This document shows, one piece after another, positions 22,258 to 34,118 of a stretch of DNA of 52,536 nt. The DNA lies in assembly GCA_001598975.1 (NCBI GenBank), contig BBXU01000635.1, positions 1 to 52,536 of the forward strand, written 5' to 3'. The notes beneath the pieces were generated by a model. That model ran no database searches, was not told where the DNA came from, and saw only the letters and a program-made list of their open reading frames with translations. Origin of the DNA: Parachlorella kessleri (taxonomy: Eukaryota; Chlorophyta; Trebouxiophyceae; Chlorellales; Chlorellaceae). A program made the translations under genes and the position numbers. Every line of letters begins with the position of its first letter. The first letter of the stretch is position 1.

Positions 22258-25200
22258 TTAGTTGTGCACTTCCACTCTCCGCAGCACTGCCCTCAGGAGC
22301 TTGGCTGGGTCACTTGCATTCTGCGCCAGTGAAGGAGGTAGTCCGACATCATCAGAGCCTGCAACCACCGAAGGAAGGCTCCGTCAAGAGTCTGTTTGGG
22401 GGTTCCAAATCCCGGTGCTGTGGAGGTAGCCCAAGCACTGCAATATTTTACACTAGCTTGCGGCACGCCTCGCATCATATCCAGCCCGCCTGGTCTCATG
22501 CGATGTGTCGGGGCTGCAAGGAGCCTTGCGCCACGTGCAGACGCCAGAACAGCATGTCCTGCTGAGAGGGCTCATTATTCCACACCAGCGCTCGACCACC
22601 GTAGATATGCGACAAGTAGGGAGCCAAGCCACTCTGCCCCAGCTCCATGACAGCTGCCTCCCATTACCAAAAGGGACTTCAACTAGTAACCCTCGCGTAT
22701 ACAACCACCACCAAGACTGCGCTCCCTAAGCATACTACCCTTGTCATCACAGCCGAGGACGCGTCCCTAACACCCACGAGCCGCACCCACCTGGCACCAG
22801 CTGCTGCAGGCACCAGCGCCAGCCGCATCTCACTGACTGCGGTTCAGCGGCGCCGTTGCCCTCGCTGCTGCGCACGCTATGCCCGCTGTGCCCCGCTGCC
22901 TGCCGGGGCCCCTTGTTGACCCAGGGGCAGAACCGGCGGTGCAGCGCCAGCGGGTTGAGGGGCAACGCCTCCATGTCCCTGTACCGCTGTACCGCCTCAG
23001 TGCTGCAATACTGCAGCGGCGCTGTGGCACCTGGCGACGGCACGCCTCCCGGCCCCTCTCCACGGCTGCGTTTCTCGCCCGTGCCCGCCTCGCCACCTGC
23101 TCCTGCCTCTTCTGTGTCGCCCTCTGGCTGCTTCCTTTTTGTTGGTTCTGCTGCTGGCGCCCCAGGAGCATGGGCGGCCAAGCCAAAGACAGGGGGCGTC
23201 TGCCCAGCTGCTGCTGCCCCAAAGGGCCCTCCTGGCATAGGCTGGTCTGCAGTGCCGTCGCGCAGCTGTGCATTCACTGCCGCTGCTGCGTCGCGCTCTG
23301 CCGCACCAGGTCTGGCTGAGCCCTCCACGGTGCTGCCGCCGGCAATGTTGCGAGCCGGCCGCCGCGGTGCAGAACCTGCTGCCAACGGCTGCGCCGAGGG
23401 CCGCCCAAACAGGGGAAGAGCTCCTGACGAGGCGCCAAAAGGCCCACCTGCCGCTGATGAAGCTGGCGCTGGTGCTGAGGTGGGTGCAGGAGCAGTGGGG
23501 CTCGAAAGGAGGCCGCCTGCTATAGTGGTCCCTCCCACCAATCCGCCCATCCCTACAGAGGGGGGAAGCGCGTCTCTGGTCAGGGTCCCAGCAACCACAG
23601 GGGCAGGGGCTGCAGCAAGCAGTGCCCGGCTAGCAGCTTGTCCGCCTTGGCGTCCCCTTCGCGCAGACGGACAACTGGCGCAAGTCATTCAACAGGCTCA
23701 GACACAACTGAGCACCTACTGGAGAATGGACAGGCCAACTTCAAAGCCCATGCCTGGCCCTCCCACCTGGAGCTGCGCCAGCTGGACCGCTGCTGGGCCC
23801 ACCCTTCCGCGGTGGTGCTGCCTGGACTTGCGGCCGGCACTGCGGGAAGAACGTCCAGAGCCCTGCCTTGGCGCCGCAGAGCGCGCACGCCAGCGCGCTG
23901 CACTCTGGCCCAACATGCGACCCGCCGCCGTCAATGCCGCTCCTGCCGGCCCCAGGACTGCTGCCAGTCACGCATGCTGCGCCTCCTGCTGCCACGCTCG
24001 GGGTTGCTAAGTTGTCCTCGAGGGCACCTATGTGTGCCAGCGCCTGGGCTGTGTCTCGGTTGCTGTCGCCGCCTGACACAGAGACAACTTTCAAGTCCCA
24101 GCCACACAGCGCCAGCAGGCGCAGCCGAGGCTCGTATGACTCAGCGTTCCAGGTGGCAACCTGCTGGCTGAGCTTTGCAACAACATCACTGCTGCTGCGG
24201 CTACTGCGGCTGCCACCGCTACTGCTAGTAGGGTGCTGCCTACCCTGCTGCTGCTGCTGCCGCTCCCCATGGCCTTGTCGCCCTGCTGGTAACTGCCCAG
24301 GCCCCTCTAACAGCAGCTGATCCAGAGCCTGGCCATGCCGTGCTGCTATCTGATCATAGGCCTCCTGTGCCAGCGGCGGCAGGCAGACCAGCCGCTGCAG
24401 CGAGGCAGAGCGCTTCCTGAAGTCCTCTCGGACAGCCTCCTGCACAGCGTATACAACACCAAGGGCAGGAGCATATCGGCAAGACGGTGCATAAATGTAG
24501 ACATAAGCAAAGCAATACCCCATTTGAGGTACAGCACCGCCAACACCACGACGCATGGACAAGCAGAGACGTCAGCCTGGGTTACCCAGGGTTGGAAGCT
24601 TCACCAATCTCTCTTGCGCTGGGTCAACCAAGCGTGGGGCTGTCTAAAGGGACCTACCTGTGTGAGGGGCGGGAACTGGAGGAGTGATGCTGCACAACAA
24701 TTGGTGCGCCAGGGACACGAGGTGTCATGTGCCTCAATAAGCTGCTTGGCATACCGCCCGGCCATCTGCAGATAGACAGCCAGACTTGATGGATCTGACG
24801 ATTATGTAAGGTGTATCCGAGTGTGCAACACAAGCAAAGTTCTATGCTGCCTCTAGCTTGCTGGCCACACTTACGGCACAGCAGAGCCGGGTGAAAAGAC
24901 AACGTTTGGCATCAGGGACTCAAAACTCCCTTACAGCGCACCTGTGTGGAGTCTTCTGGCAGTAGCTGGGGAGGGATGGGGCAGCTGACCTTGGCCTTGC
25001 AAAACTGCATATGTGAGCAGGAGGGACCTTCACTTGAGCTGGGCAGGAAGCCCAGGCACTAGGACATTAAATTGGAGGATCCTAAGCGCAACAGTAGAGG
25101 TATGGCTCAGGGTAGCAGTCTCAGCTGGCTCCACGGAGTTGTCCAATTTAGAGCCACCCCTGACCAAATACTATGCAGGTTGATCAAGCGCACGGGCGTC

Positions 25201-25469
25201 CGCACCTCGCAGGACAGCATGTCGGGGCCGGTATTCAGCCAGCCCCGCCTGGCGCACTCCACCGGACTGATGGTGTCAGGCTTGCAGAACCAGGTGGCGG
25301 GCTTGTAAGTCTGCAGCCGCCTAAACAAGTCGCCCCGGTCCCACAAGCGGCCCTTGCCTCCCGCATCCTTGCTGTTCACCGGGCTGATGACTGTTTGCAG
25401 CGCCTTCTCTTTGAGGTGGGGCAGATAGACCAAAGAGTCCAGGGCCCTTTGTATGCGCTCCTTGTCCAT
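22258..25469 (-). CDS. ZC3HC1: C3HC zinc-finger protein, ZC3HC1/NIPA-like (nuclear basket)
   Basis: Relative of NIPA/ZC3HC1 (yeast Pml39, Rsm1), a nuclear-pore-basket protein. Exons (minus): 25206-25469, 24942-25004, 24658-24765, 23767-24439, 22791-23609 and 22258-22358; 675 residues with all phases matching. The first ATG (25469) gives MDKERIQRALDSL. The C3HC domain (~40-125) shows LFRRLQTYKPATWFCKPDTI, SPVECARRGW, DMLSCE, then AHDTSCPWR from exon 3. The C-terminal half has LALCGWDLK, ACALCGAKAGLWTF, LHRRFCPWVN and GWRWCLQQLVP, the second zinc-binding unit. A long Ala/Gly/Pro/Ser segment separates them. Reading straight through the last donor gives a stop at 22747; splicing to 22358 instead adds DPAKLLRAVLRRVEV, which fits the family end better. 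Divergent from the LYR gene across 286 bp. Confidence 0.88.
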
Positions 25470-25755
25470 GATAGCCTTGGAAGGAGACAAGTGAGAGCAA
25501 GTAAAGCTCTAGCGATCAGTGCAGGGCAGCCTTTAGAATTAACGTTGAAACAGTGCCACGGTCATGGTAATCAACATGTCCATATGTGCTCCAGTAGCCC
25601 TCTGCAGACCTCCGCAAAATCGCAGCAAGTCGTATAGCATCGAGTACCGGATTCCCTCTTCCTTGGCGAGATGATATGGTGCCAGGGGACAGAACTGCAG
25701 CGAATTGGCTCATTGTTTTCGTGTAGTGTGTAAGTTGGTGACATGCAGTGTAGTA
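25470..25755. promoter_or_regulatory. Bidirectional promoter region, NIPA-like / LYR gene
   Basis: 286 bp lie between the two divergent ATGs, so both 5' UTRs and promoters must be packed here. No canonical TATA box is clear. Confidence 0.55.
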
Positions 25756-26812
25756 ATGGCAAGCGCAAGTGAGTTTACGGTCATCAAGGTGAGGGCCCGT
25801 GTCTAGTGCAAGGTTTGTAAGATATAGATGACTTGGAACAGGTTGCGCTCGTTAGGTTGTGTTCTTGGTGTTCCTATTACTACCTGACCTGGCTGCGGCA
25901 TGCCTTGCCGCAGCTGTACCGCGACTGCTTGAGGCTAGCCGACTACATCAGCAGCAAGCAGGTGGGTGCTGTGCGCTGGCAACACGCCTGACCTGCGGGT
26001 GCCTGAGGGACTGCCTTCCTAACACTTGAGCGTCGCGTCAACTAGTTCTTAGTGGGTGAGGTTATACCACCAAGTGCCAACCTGCTGAAGGCCTTGTTTC
26101 CATAGCTCACCGTCAGCTCACCTGCTTGTGTGTCCCACTGGCTCACCATCGGCTCGCTCCTGTGCTTGTGTGTCAGGGAGGCGCCAGTAGGAAACTGATC
26201 CGTGACCAGGTCCGCATCGCATTCAGGAAGAACAAGGAGGAGACCGACCCCCAGAAGGTGTGGAGCCCAGTTCAGCACAGGTTGCCTACATCGTCAAAGC
26301 TTGGCGTGTTCACATACTCGGGACATCCATCGCTTTTGGCTTTGTGCATCACCAGCTTGTCAGCCAGCAGCTTGTCGCCAGGAGCTTCCCTGCATTTTTG
26401 ATAGACTGGTTTTGAAGGCCGTGAACACCACCTTGCCTTGCTCTAGTTGCCCACCGCAGACAGACATGCACATCGTGGCCTCCAATCAGTCACGAGAGGC
26501 CCTTTTGGTTTGTCTGCTCCTGCTGTGCAGATTGAGGAACAGAAGGAAGCGTGAGTGATGGCATGGCGCCCACCGGCTCTCATCGCCAGGCTGCCTGCCC
26601 TTGTTGCTGTGTCTCTGCTGCATTCCTACAGCCCCATGTGCAGAATCTGGCTTTTTTGCTGCTGCCGACTTGCCGTCTGGGGTTTGTTGTGCTTGCCAGC
26701 CCGAACCACAAACCCGCCCCGTGCCTGCAGGGCTATGAGGGGTCTGTCCAACTATATGTTCCATGAGGCTCAGCGCATGGCCAAGGTGGGGGCGGAGCGC
26801 ACAGTGCTTTGA
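25756..26812 (+). CDS. LYR-motif (Complex1_LYR) protein
   Basis: Small mitochondrial-type LYR protein; the family assembles Fe-S clusters or respiratory complexes together with acyl-ACP. Exons: 25756-25788, 25914-25961, 26177-26257, 26531-26550 and 26731-26812; 87 residues, phases consistent, stop TGA. Residues 11-13 are the LYR tripeptide in VIKLYRDCLRLADYI. Conserved later parts are IRDQVRIAFRKNKEETDP and a final helix AMRGLSNYMFHEAQRMAK. The basic residues and the distal Phe of the LYR signature are present. Exon 4 is only 20 nt. I cannot say which LYRM subgroup this is; the small size fits LYRM-type assembly factors. Mitochondrial location is inferred from the family, as no clear presequence precedes the motif. 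Confidence 0.86.
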
Positions 26813-27174
26813 GCGCCGTGCGTCTGGCCAGGCTTGCACATGGCAGCAGTAGGGTGGTACCTGGTCGCCCGCATTGGAACCTGCCCTGAACTCCTCAGCT
26901 TGCAGCTTTCATGGGGAGGGTCGATTGCTTGTTGTCCAGGGCCGATTTTTCTGTGCACCTTGCGCGTGGCTTACTAGGATTTTTTGGAGGAGCGAAGGGG
27001 CAGCCTGCCAAGTGTTTCATTTGTTTTGCAGGAAGAGAGCAACAAGGGCGGCCGTGGAGACGACATTCAGGGCTGAAGCGAGTGCCACTTCTAAACTTCT
27101 TAGTAGCAGCGGGGTGTCTTCCCCCAAGGAGAATACTAATTCTCCCCTGCATTATACATTTCTAGCCCCATACA
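26813..27174. other. Spacer between LYR and Der genes
   Basis: 362 bp containing the LYR 3' end and the Der promoter/5' UTR. No other gene seen. Confidence 0.5.
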
Positions 27175-30100
27175 ATGCACGTCAGCATGGCCAGCACAGC
27201 AGGCATCGCATGTGGCATGCTGGGACAGCTGCGGCAGTGCAGCACGCAGCAGCACGGGTGGCGGTCTCTCCGGCAGCCATGCCTGCATCGCCCTGCACGG
27301 CTACGAAGAGGCTTGTTGGCAGCTCCCAGTGCTGCCAAAGCTGGGTCAGCCTCCTCAGAAGGCGCCAGCAAGATGGTGCGGAGGAAGCCCTCCTCAGCGG
27401 CAAAGGAGGGACAGCAGCGGCGGCAATTGCGGCAGCAGCAGCAGCAGCAAGCAGGATTTCCCTCAGGGACCAAGGGCAAGGCAGGAGCTGCGGATCCCGG
27501 CGAGGATGCCTTGGCTGGCTTTGGGGATCCCCCAGAGGCGCCCGGCGGGCCGGGCCTCTCCGCAGCAGAGCAGCAGCGGCTGGACCGCATCAGCTTGGCC
27601 CTGGAAACCCGGCTGGCCGCCCTTTTGGGCGACGAGGGCGACGACGGTGGTGGCGGCGCCACGGCAGCAGCGGCAGCTGTGGCGGTGGGGCAGTTACAGT
27701 TGGGGGAACTGGAGGAGTGGTGGGACGGCGAGGAGGCGGAGGCAGAGGTGGAGGGGCAGGAGGGTGCTGCCGAGGGTGCTGCCAAGGAGGCACAGCGGGC
27801 CCAGCAGCAGCAGGCGGAGCAGCCGGCGGCCAGCGGGCGCAGCGGCAAGCGCGGCAGGTGTGTGCATTTGGAAACTGCTGGACCGTGACCAGGCCTTCAT
27901 ATGTGCTAGCCAGTCTGCATGGGACTACCTGCTGTGGGCCGGCCCCTGGTTAAATGCCATAAGTGCTTTGCGTGCAGCAGCAACTCTGCATGCCAGCGGT
28001 ACTTATACCATGCCATAGGGTGCATCAAGTACCTGTGGCTGGTATTTCCTGGGCCCTGCCTGCCTTAACGCCTTGAGGACGCTGCCGGGTTTCATCCCAT
28101 GGATGCCATTTGGCCGCCGCTGCAATACATGGTGTGTCTGATCACACCCCTGGCGGTCTCTCGGCTGTAGGCGGGGTGCGGGCAAGGACAAGCCTCCTGA
28201 GTCCACCGTCCCTGATGAGCTTCTCCCCAAGGTGGCCGTGGTGGGGCGGCCCAATGTGGGCAAGTCAGCCCTGTTCAACCGCATTGTGGGGGAGCAGGTG
28301 GCCATCGTGTATGACTACCCAGGAGTCACCCGTGACAGGTGGGTTGCAGCAGTTGCGGGGGAGGGTGATGGGTGCCAGCGTGTGTGACCACCAGGCACCA
28401 CCCGGGGCAATGCTTGGTAGTGAGTGGTAGGGAGGGTGCAGGCAACCGAACAGGAGGATGTGGTGATCCTGCTGTATGATTCCTGTGAGAGCGCTGGCCG
28501 AGCGGCATGAGTCTCTCTGAACTGTTTGGCAAGCTGGTACTTGGTTGGCAGTGTGACTGATGTCCAAATCTGGTCTGAGCCCCGCGCCTGGGCTGAAGGG
28601 CCTTGTTCATCTGCATTCCCCATGCGGGTCTGGTTCACCACCACGAAACCCCGGCTGGGTGCTTGCTTGTTCTTGCAGGCTGTACACCCGGGGCTGGTGG
28701 GGGGGCCGGGAGTTCCTTCTGGTGGACACGGGGGGCCTGATGAGCGAGGCGGCCAAGCTGCCCAGGGAGCAGCAGGTGGGGGCTGCCATGCTGTCGCGTA
28801 GCATGCATGACTCATCATAAGTCATCCGGACTGATGGTGGATTGGTACGGATGGGCACCGGAGTGATGAAGGGGACTGCCGGCCAGGGGGCTCCCACTGC
28901 GCGCTGCTGAAAGCTGTGGTATTGCTGCTGTGCATGCTACGTCCGGCTGTGGAGGGTGCTTCGGGGCTCACCCGGGTCCATGGCTATCCCTTGGGCAGTG
29001 TGGCCAAACAGCGCTGTGCACACTGTGACGATGTACAGGGCGCTGCCATGACCAACATATCTGCAGCGGGCCTGCCCACCGCCATTGAGCGCCAGGCGGC
29101 GGCAGCGGTGGAGGAATCAGATGCCCTGATCCTGGTGGTGGATGGGCAGGTGGGGAGGGTCCATATGCTTGCTGTGCCTCAAGCCTTTGTTTGAATGCTT
29201 TGCAGCTGTGGTGAGATTGTGACCATGCACACTGCACACTTGGTACCGTGTGCCTCGGCGACTAGCTTTCTTGCTCATAGCTGGCCCTTCCCATGCATCC
29301 TGGACCCAACAGGACCTGTTGGGATGTCCGTGCCCAGTGTGCATTACAGCTGATGAGGAAATTGTCACCTGGTGTGGTGGTCGCATGCTAACAATGCCCC
29401 GCTGCCTCCCCATTGTCTCCGGTGGTACCTCCCCTGTTCGTGCGCCCCCCTGCAGCTGGGCTGCAATGCCGCGGATGAGGAGATCCTTGCCTGGCTGCGT
29501 CGCACCCACCCAGACAAGCCTGTCGTGCTGGCGGTGAACAAGTGTGACAACGTTGCCAAGGCAGACATTCAGGTGACCCATCCAGCCACGTGGTGGGCAG
29601 TCACACCAGCGGTTGGCGGGTGGTGTGTTGGTCACCTGACGCAACAAACACTCCCTGGAGGGACGGGTCGTGCGCTGAGCAGAGTGGGATGCCCAGTAGC
29701 TGGAAGAGTGGTATGGCCGTAGCCAGCGAATACCTACCCCTGCTGCAGTTGTAGAAATGGCGTTCTAAGCGGGACTGGACTGTGCTGTGTCGCTCACTTG
29801 CGTTCAACTAGCAGTGCTCATGTGACAATAAGCATAGCTCATGTGACCAAGGTGGACCTACCTGGCTGCTACTGCAGGCCTCTGAGTTCTGGGGTACCGG
29901 CCTGGAGCCCGTGGCAGTGTCAGCCATCAGTGGATCAGGTATGATTGGATGATGGGACCTTCTACATACATGCCTGGCCGGCTGACGAGGGCTCTGATGG
30001 TGCGGGAACGACTGGGTCTTGCTGCACCTGCATAGGGCGTGACCCATTCCTGCCAGATTTGGCGGAGGAGGCCTGCTTGATGACACATTGCTGGAAGGGT

Positions 30101-33100
30101 TTTGCTTGGATGGGTGCGCATGCTGGTGTCTTCACTCGGCGGCCAGCAAGCCCGTCCCAGAATATTTTGGCCTGGCGCAGGTATTTCTCGTCGCGCCACT
30201 CCCCTCCGCAGTGCCCACATCCGTGTGCCCTACCTTGCTTGCATGTAGTGAGTTGCAGGGCCCCAAAACAATCACAGAAGCAACCTCCCAACCCCTAATG
30301 CCCTACTGAGACATTCCATCATCCTCTGCTTCTCTCCCCTTCCTCCCCTACAGGCACGGGGGACCTCATGGATCGCCTGGTGCAAGCCCTGCCTTCCAAG
30401 GAGGAGGAGGACGAGGAAGCCGCCACTACTGGCGGGCCCGAGCAGGTGGCAATGGCCATTGTGGGGCGACCCAATGTGGGCAAGAGCAGCCTGCTGAACG
30501 CCATCGTCGGCAAGGTGGGTTGTGGGGTGACACGGTGAAGCATAAGTATGGTGCTTGTGAAACTGTGCGGTGCGTTGATTGTAAAAGACCATGCTGTGCA
30601 TGATGGGCGTTACTGTAGGACCCATGAGCCTTGCGTGAGCTGCAAGTTAGGTGGAGCTACCAAGGGGTTACCTGCAGGTCCAAAGGGTCACAGTGCTGCC
30701 ACCTGCACTGCCAGAGCACAGCGTGCTAGGGCGGCAGCGGAGCGTCCCTGCAGGGCTGCGCACCTCTTGTGGCTCTTATTGGCGGGCACCGCCCGGGACT
30801 GATTCCACAGCGAGTCCAGCCTCAGTCACACCCCGTCGTGATTTGTCTGTGCAGGAGCGCTCGATAGTGAGCAGCATGGCAGGCACCACCCGGGATGCCA
30901 TAGACACGGATGTGACCACCCCCGACGGCCGCAGCTTCAAGCTTGTTGACACCGCGGGCGTGCGCAAGCGCACCGCTGTAGCGGGGTCCAAGGACGGGGC
31001 AGAGGTGAGGTCTGGTGCATGTTGTATGGGGGTGAGGGGCCAGGCATTGACTGCCGGTACGGCTTTTAGCTGGTGGGTACTGCTGGGGGTGTACAATGCA
31101 GGGATGAAGCGAGGTCGAGTGATGACGGTGAGGCGGGCACTGCTGTGCAAGACAAGCACGCTGGGCATGCTTTGATTTGTGTGGGAACAGAGCAGTCCCT
31201 CATGGGAGGTGCGACGGAGTAAGCCCAGTGGGCGGTCCACCCACGGAATTGCCGGTGCCCAGCCCTGCTGTGCCTGCTGCCGCCCAAGTGCAGTCTCTGT
31301 CTGTGGAGCGCGCCTTCCGCGCTGTGCGGCGCTGTGAGGTGGCGGTGTTAGTCATCGATGCCAGCGAGGGCATCACCCAGCAGGACTTCAGGCTGTCGGA
31401 GTATGTGGTAAGTTGGGAGCATTACAGGCGTGGTTTTTGTTGCCCAGCAGCCATTCATGGGGATTTTGGTGCTGCCAGAACCCGGGCTGGGGGGGGACTG
31501 CCTACCCCTGTAGCCATCATATGGGCATCACCTCTCCCCCCTCTTTACATTTGGGGACCCTGTGACCTGCCCGTCTATGTCCAACGCTGGTATCTGTGGT
31601 GGCGTCTCCTGTGATGATCCGCACCTTGCGCCGGCTGCACAGGCTTTTGTGTCTGATAAGGTGTGGCCTGTGGTTTTCCCTTGGGCCACAGGCGGCTGAG
31701 GGGCGGGCCTGCGTGGTAGTGGTCAACAAGTGGGATACAGTGAAAGTCAAGACGGACCGGTCGATCAAGGAGTACGAGGACAACGTCAGGGCCGAGGTGA
31801 GAGCTGGTTTAGAAGTTTTACAGAAGTAGCATCAGAAGCTTGTGCATCAGCACGGCCTCATCTCACGACCTGGCGCTGTGGCCCCAGGGCCTGTGGGTGG
31901 TGCTGGGGTAGGGGAGATTGGTGCTTGCCGCTCAGTCTGCGTCTCGTGGAGCGGCCAACCTCGTGCTCACTCTCTGCAACCACCACCTACCAGCGGGGCG
32001 CTGGCCCGGCCCTGGGTGTGCACCGGCAGTTGAGATACCACCGATACCGTCCACTGCTGCCCCACTTTTTTCCCAAATGCAGCTGCGCCCCGTGGAGTGG
32101 GCCAACATCGTGTTCACCTCTGCCACCACGGGGCAGCGGGTGAAGCGGGTGCTGGACGCAGCGACGGCGTCCGCGGAGGAGCATCGCCGGCGGGTCAGCA
32201 CCGCCACCCTCAACCTGGTGCTGCAAGTGAGTGCTTTGTCTCCTTCCCTTGGTGCTCTGCCTGCTGGGATGAGGGGAAGGGAGGGAGGGGAGGCTCCTAA
32301 CTGTTGACCCCCGCACCGGATTACGGGGGAGGGGAGAGAGTCGCAACCGCCCGCACTCAACCTGCTGTGTTCAAGTCAGGCCCCTGATTCGTTTGTGATG
32401 TGTTATATGGTGTGGCTGGCGAGGGTGGCTGGGCACACACTGTGCATCGAAAGCTATGAAGTGGATGATGTCCTATATTTTGCACATGCACATCCTCAAA
32501 GTTGCCGTGCAGCGTCAGGATACGCTGCCTGTGCCGTCACCTGGCTTCGCTGCTCACATGGTCACTTCCTCGAGCGATTCCGTTGTTTCAACGATATCTA
32601 CGATAAAGATTCCGTTGGATCGTGGAGCTACTTTGAAGCTGCGAACCCCCTGCTCTCCTTCTTGCCTGGCAATCGATCAGGTTGTAGATGCCCTTCTTTT
32701 CCTCGATCATGTGTGCAGGATGCTGTGGGCTGGCGGGCGCCTCCCTCCACTGGGAGTGGCAAGCGAGGCCGCATCTATTACGCCACACAGGTGGGAGCCC
32801 CGCCCACAAACTTTTTCTGCGGGGGCAAGGTGCCGGGCGCTCTGTGCTAGTAGAGGCACGACTTGGAAAGCGGAAAGGGTTTGCACAATCAGCAGCTTTG
32901 AAGGCCTGTTGTGACGATATGGTGCTATGGAAAGGCGGCCCGGGTTGTAGGCTACTTTGTAGTTGTTCAATTTGCCGGGAGTGCTGCGGGGTACCTTGGC
33001 AGCTTCCGCCAGGCTGGGGTTGTATGCGCCCTGCGAAAGCTTTTCAGGGCCTGCGCTTGCAGCCATCAAGGTGCGGCAACTCTCTGAAGCAGGGAGGCAC

Positions 33101-33321
33101 GATATCTACCCCGCCCTGGCACCCCCTTGGCTCGCCTGCAGGCCGGCATCAAGCCGCCCAGCTTTGTGCTGTTTGTCAACGACCCCTCCCTCTTCCCCGA
33201 CGACTACAAGAAGTACATTGAGCGCCAGCTGAGGGAGAACATCGGGTTCCCGGGGACCCCCCTGCGCTTGTTCTGGCGTGGCAAGCAGGGCGGCTGGGGC
33301 AGGACGGTGGACACCAAGTGA
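27175..33321 (+). CDS. DER: Double GTPase Der (EngA), probably plastid 50S ribosome assembly factor
   Basis: EngA/Der has two GTPase domains and a KH-like domain and acts late in 50S assembly. Thirteen exons: 27175-27857, 28171-28338, 28679-28775, 29039-29149, 29456-29572, 29878-29938, 30354-30514, 30855-31004, 31294-31407, 31692-31796, 32083-32226, 32719-32790 and 33142-33321; 720 residues, all phases agree. GD1: GRPNVGKS (253-260), VDTGG (299-303), NKCD (381-384). GD2: GRPNVGKS (450-457), VDTAG (497-501), NKWD (566-569). The KH-like domain (about 595-720) includes [20 protein letters not shown] and ends RGKQ. The ~245-residue N-terminal extension starts with a Ser/Ala/Arg-rich, transit-peptide-like segment, then Gln/Ala runs and an acidic stretch. 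Plastid targeting is inferred from that and from the plant homologues. Confidence 0.96.
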
Positions 33322-34118
33322 CCGTGGCCTTGTGTGTTTCTACCCTACATAGGTGGTGATAACTGGTAGCCTGGGGGTCAGGGCGAAGTGCACGCTAGGG
33401 ATTCCGGGGTCGCCCTGCGCCCTCGTGTGCTGTGCGAGCTGGGCTGCTGTCCCGAACGTGGGTGCTGAGGCGTGCCAAATATATCATCTTGTATGTTGGG
33501 TGACAGAGATGTGCCCGGTCACCTGCTGCTAGCTTGACTTGCCTGTGCAAACAAGAATTTACACTAAAGTATAATTACATTAAGCCCTGTCAGTACAGAT
33601 CTTTCATATCTCCTCCCTGTTCGCATTGCCCGCCCCCAAGAGTAGTGGTGCAAGAGAGGCGGCTTCCCATGTCTCAAACCTGTCGACTGTGTCAAGCCCT
33701 TCTATAGTCAGTAAAACGCCCTCCCGTGGAGACCGCGGAAACCTGTGGAGCCGTCACAACTATCGGTAATCAGCTCAGCCGCCACGACGAGATGGTATCT
33801 GCTGGGTTCGGTGTAACGGCGCCTTTTTCCCAGTCGAGTTCTGTGTGTTTCCTGTGTTTGTGATGGGGGGCATGCAGTGCGAACAGAGCTGAGCTGACAG
33901 ACGCATGGATGGAATGCTTCCTTCCGGCTAGCTGACACGTCATGACAGCTCAGCCAAGTCCTTAAGACCAGAACCTAGCCCATGACCCATGCCATGACCT
34001 AACACGAGACCCATGCACTTCTGGTAATGCCTGGCAGACCAGCGCTTTACCATCAAGGGAGTAAGCTTCGGTGGCTCAAGCCCCATCATCGCACAGCTGG
34101 GAAGAGTACAGCATAGTG
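33322..34118. other. Intergenic DNA between Der and F-box/LRR copy 1
   Basis: About 0.8 kb with no gene. It holds an R1-like repeat at 33560-33640 and a possible further fragment at about 33868-33915 (CATGCAGTGCGAACAG, then GAGCTGACAG). Confidence 0.45.
33560..33640 (-). repeat. Dispersed repeat, R1-like
   Basis: On the minus strand reads GCAATGCGAACAGGGAGGAG, then CTGACAGGGCTTAATG. It pairs best with 4597-4665 and shares the GCGAACAG ... CTGACAGGGCT blocks with R1. Confidence 0.5.

Noticed and set aside
22747..22790. Stop at 22747 as the end of the NIPA-like gene
   Set aside because: Intron read-through: a phase-matching last exon at 22258-22358 gives a family-like end.
22856..24010. 384-codon plus-strand ORF
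   Set aside because: It is the antisense of the GC-rich, low-complexity NIPA-like exons, whose minus-strand frame has domain motifs and phase-consistent splicing.
27162..27848. 228-codon minus-strand ORF rich in Cys/Ser/Pro
   Set aside because: Antisense shadow of Der exon 1, caused by CAG/GCN repeats.
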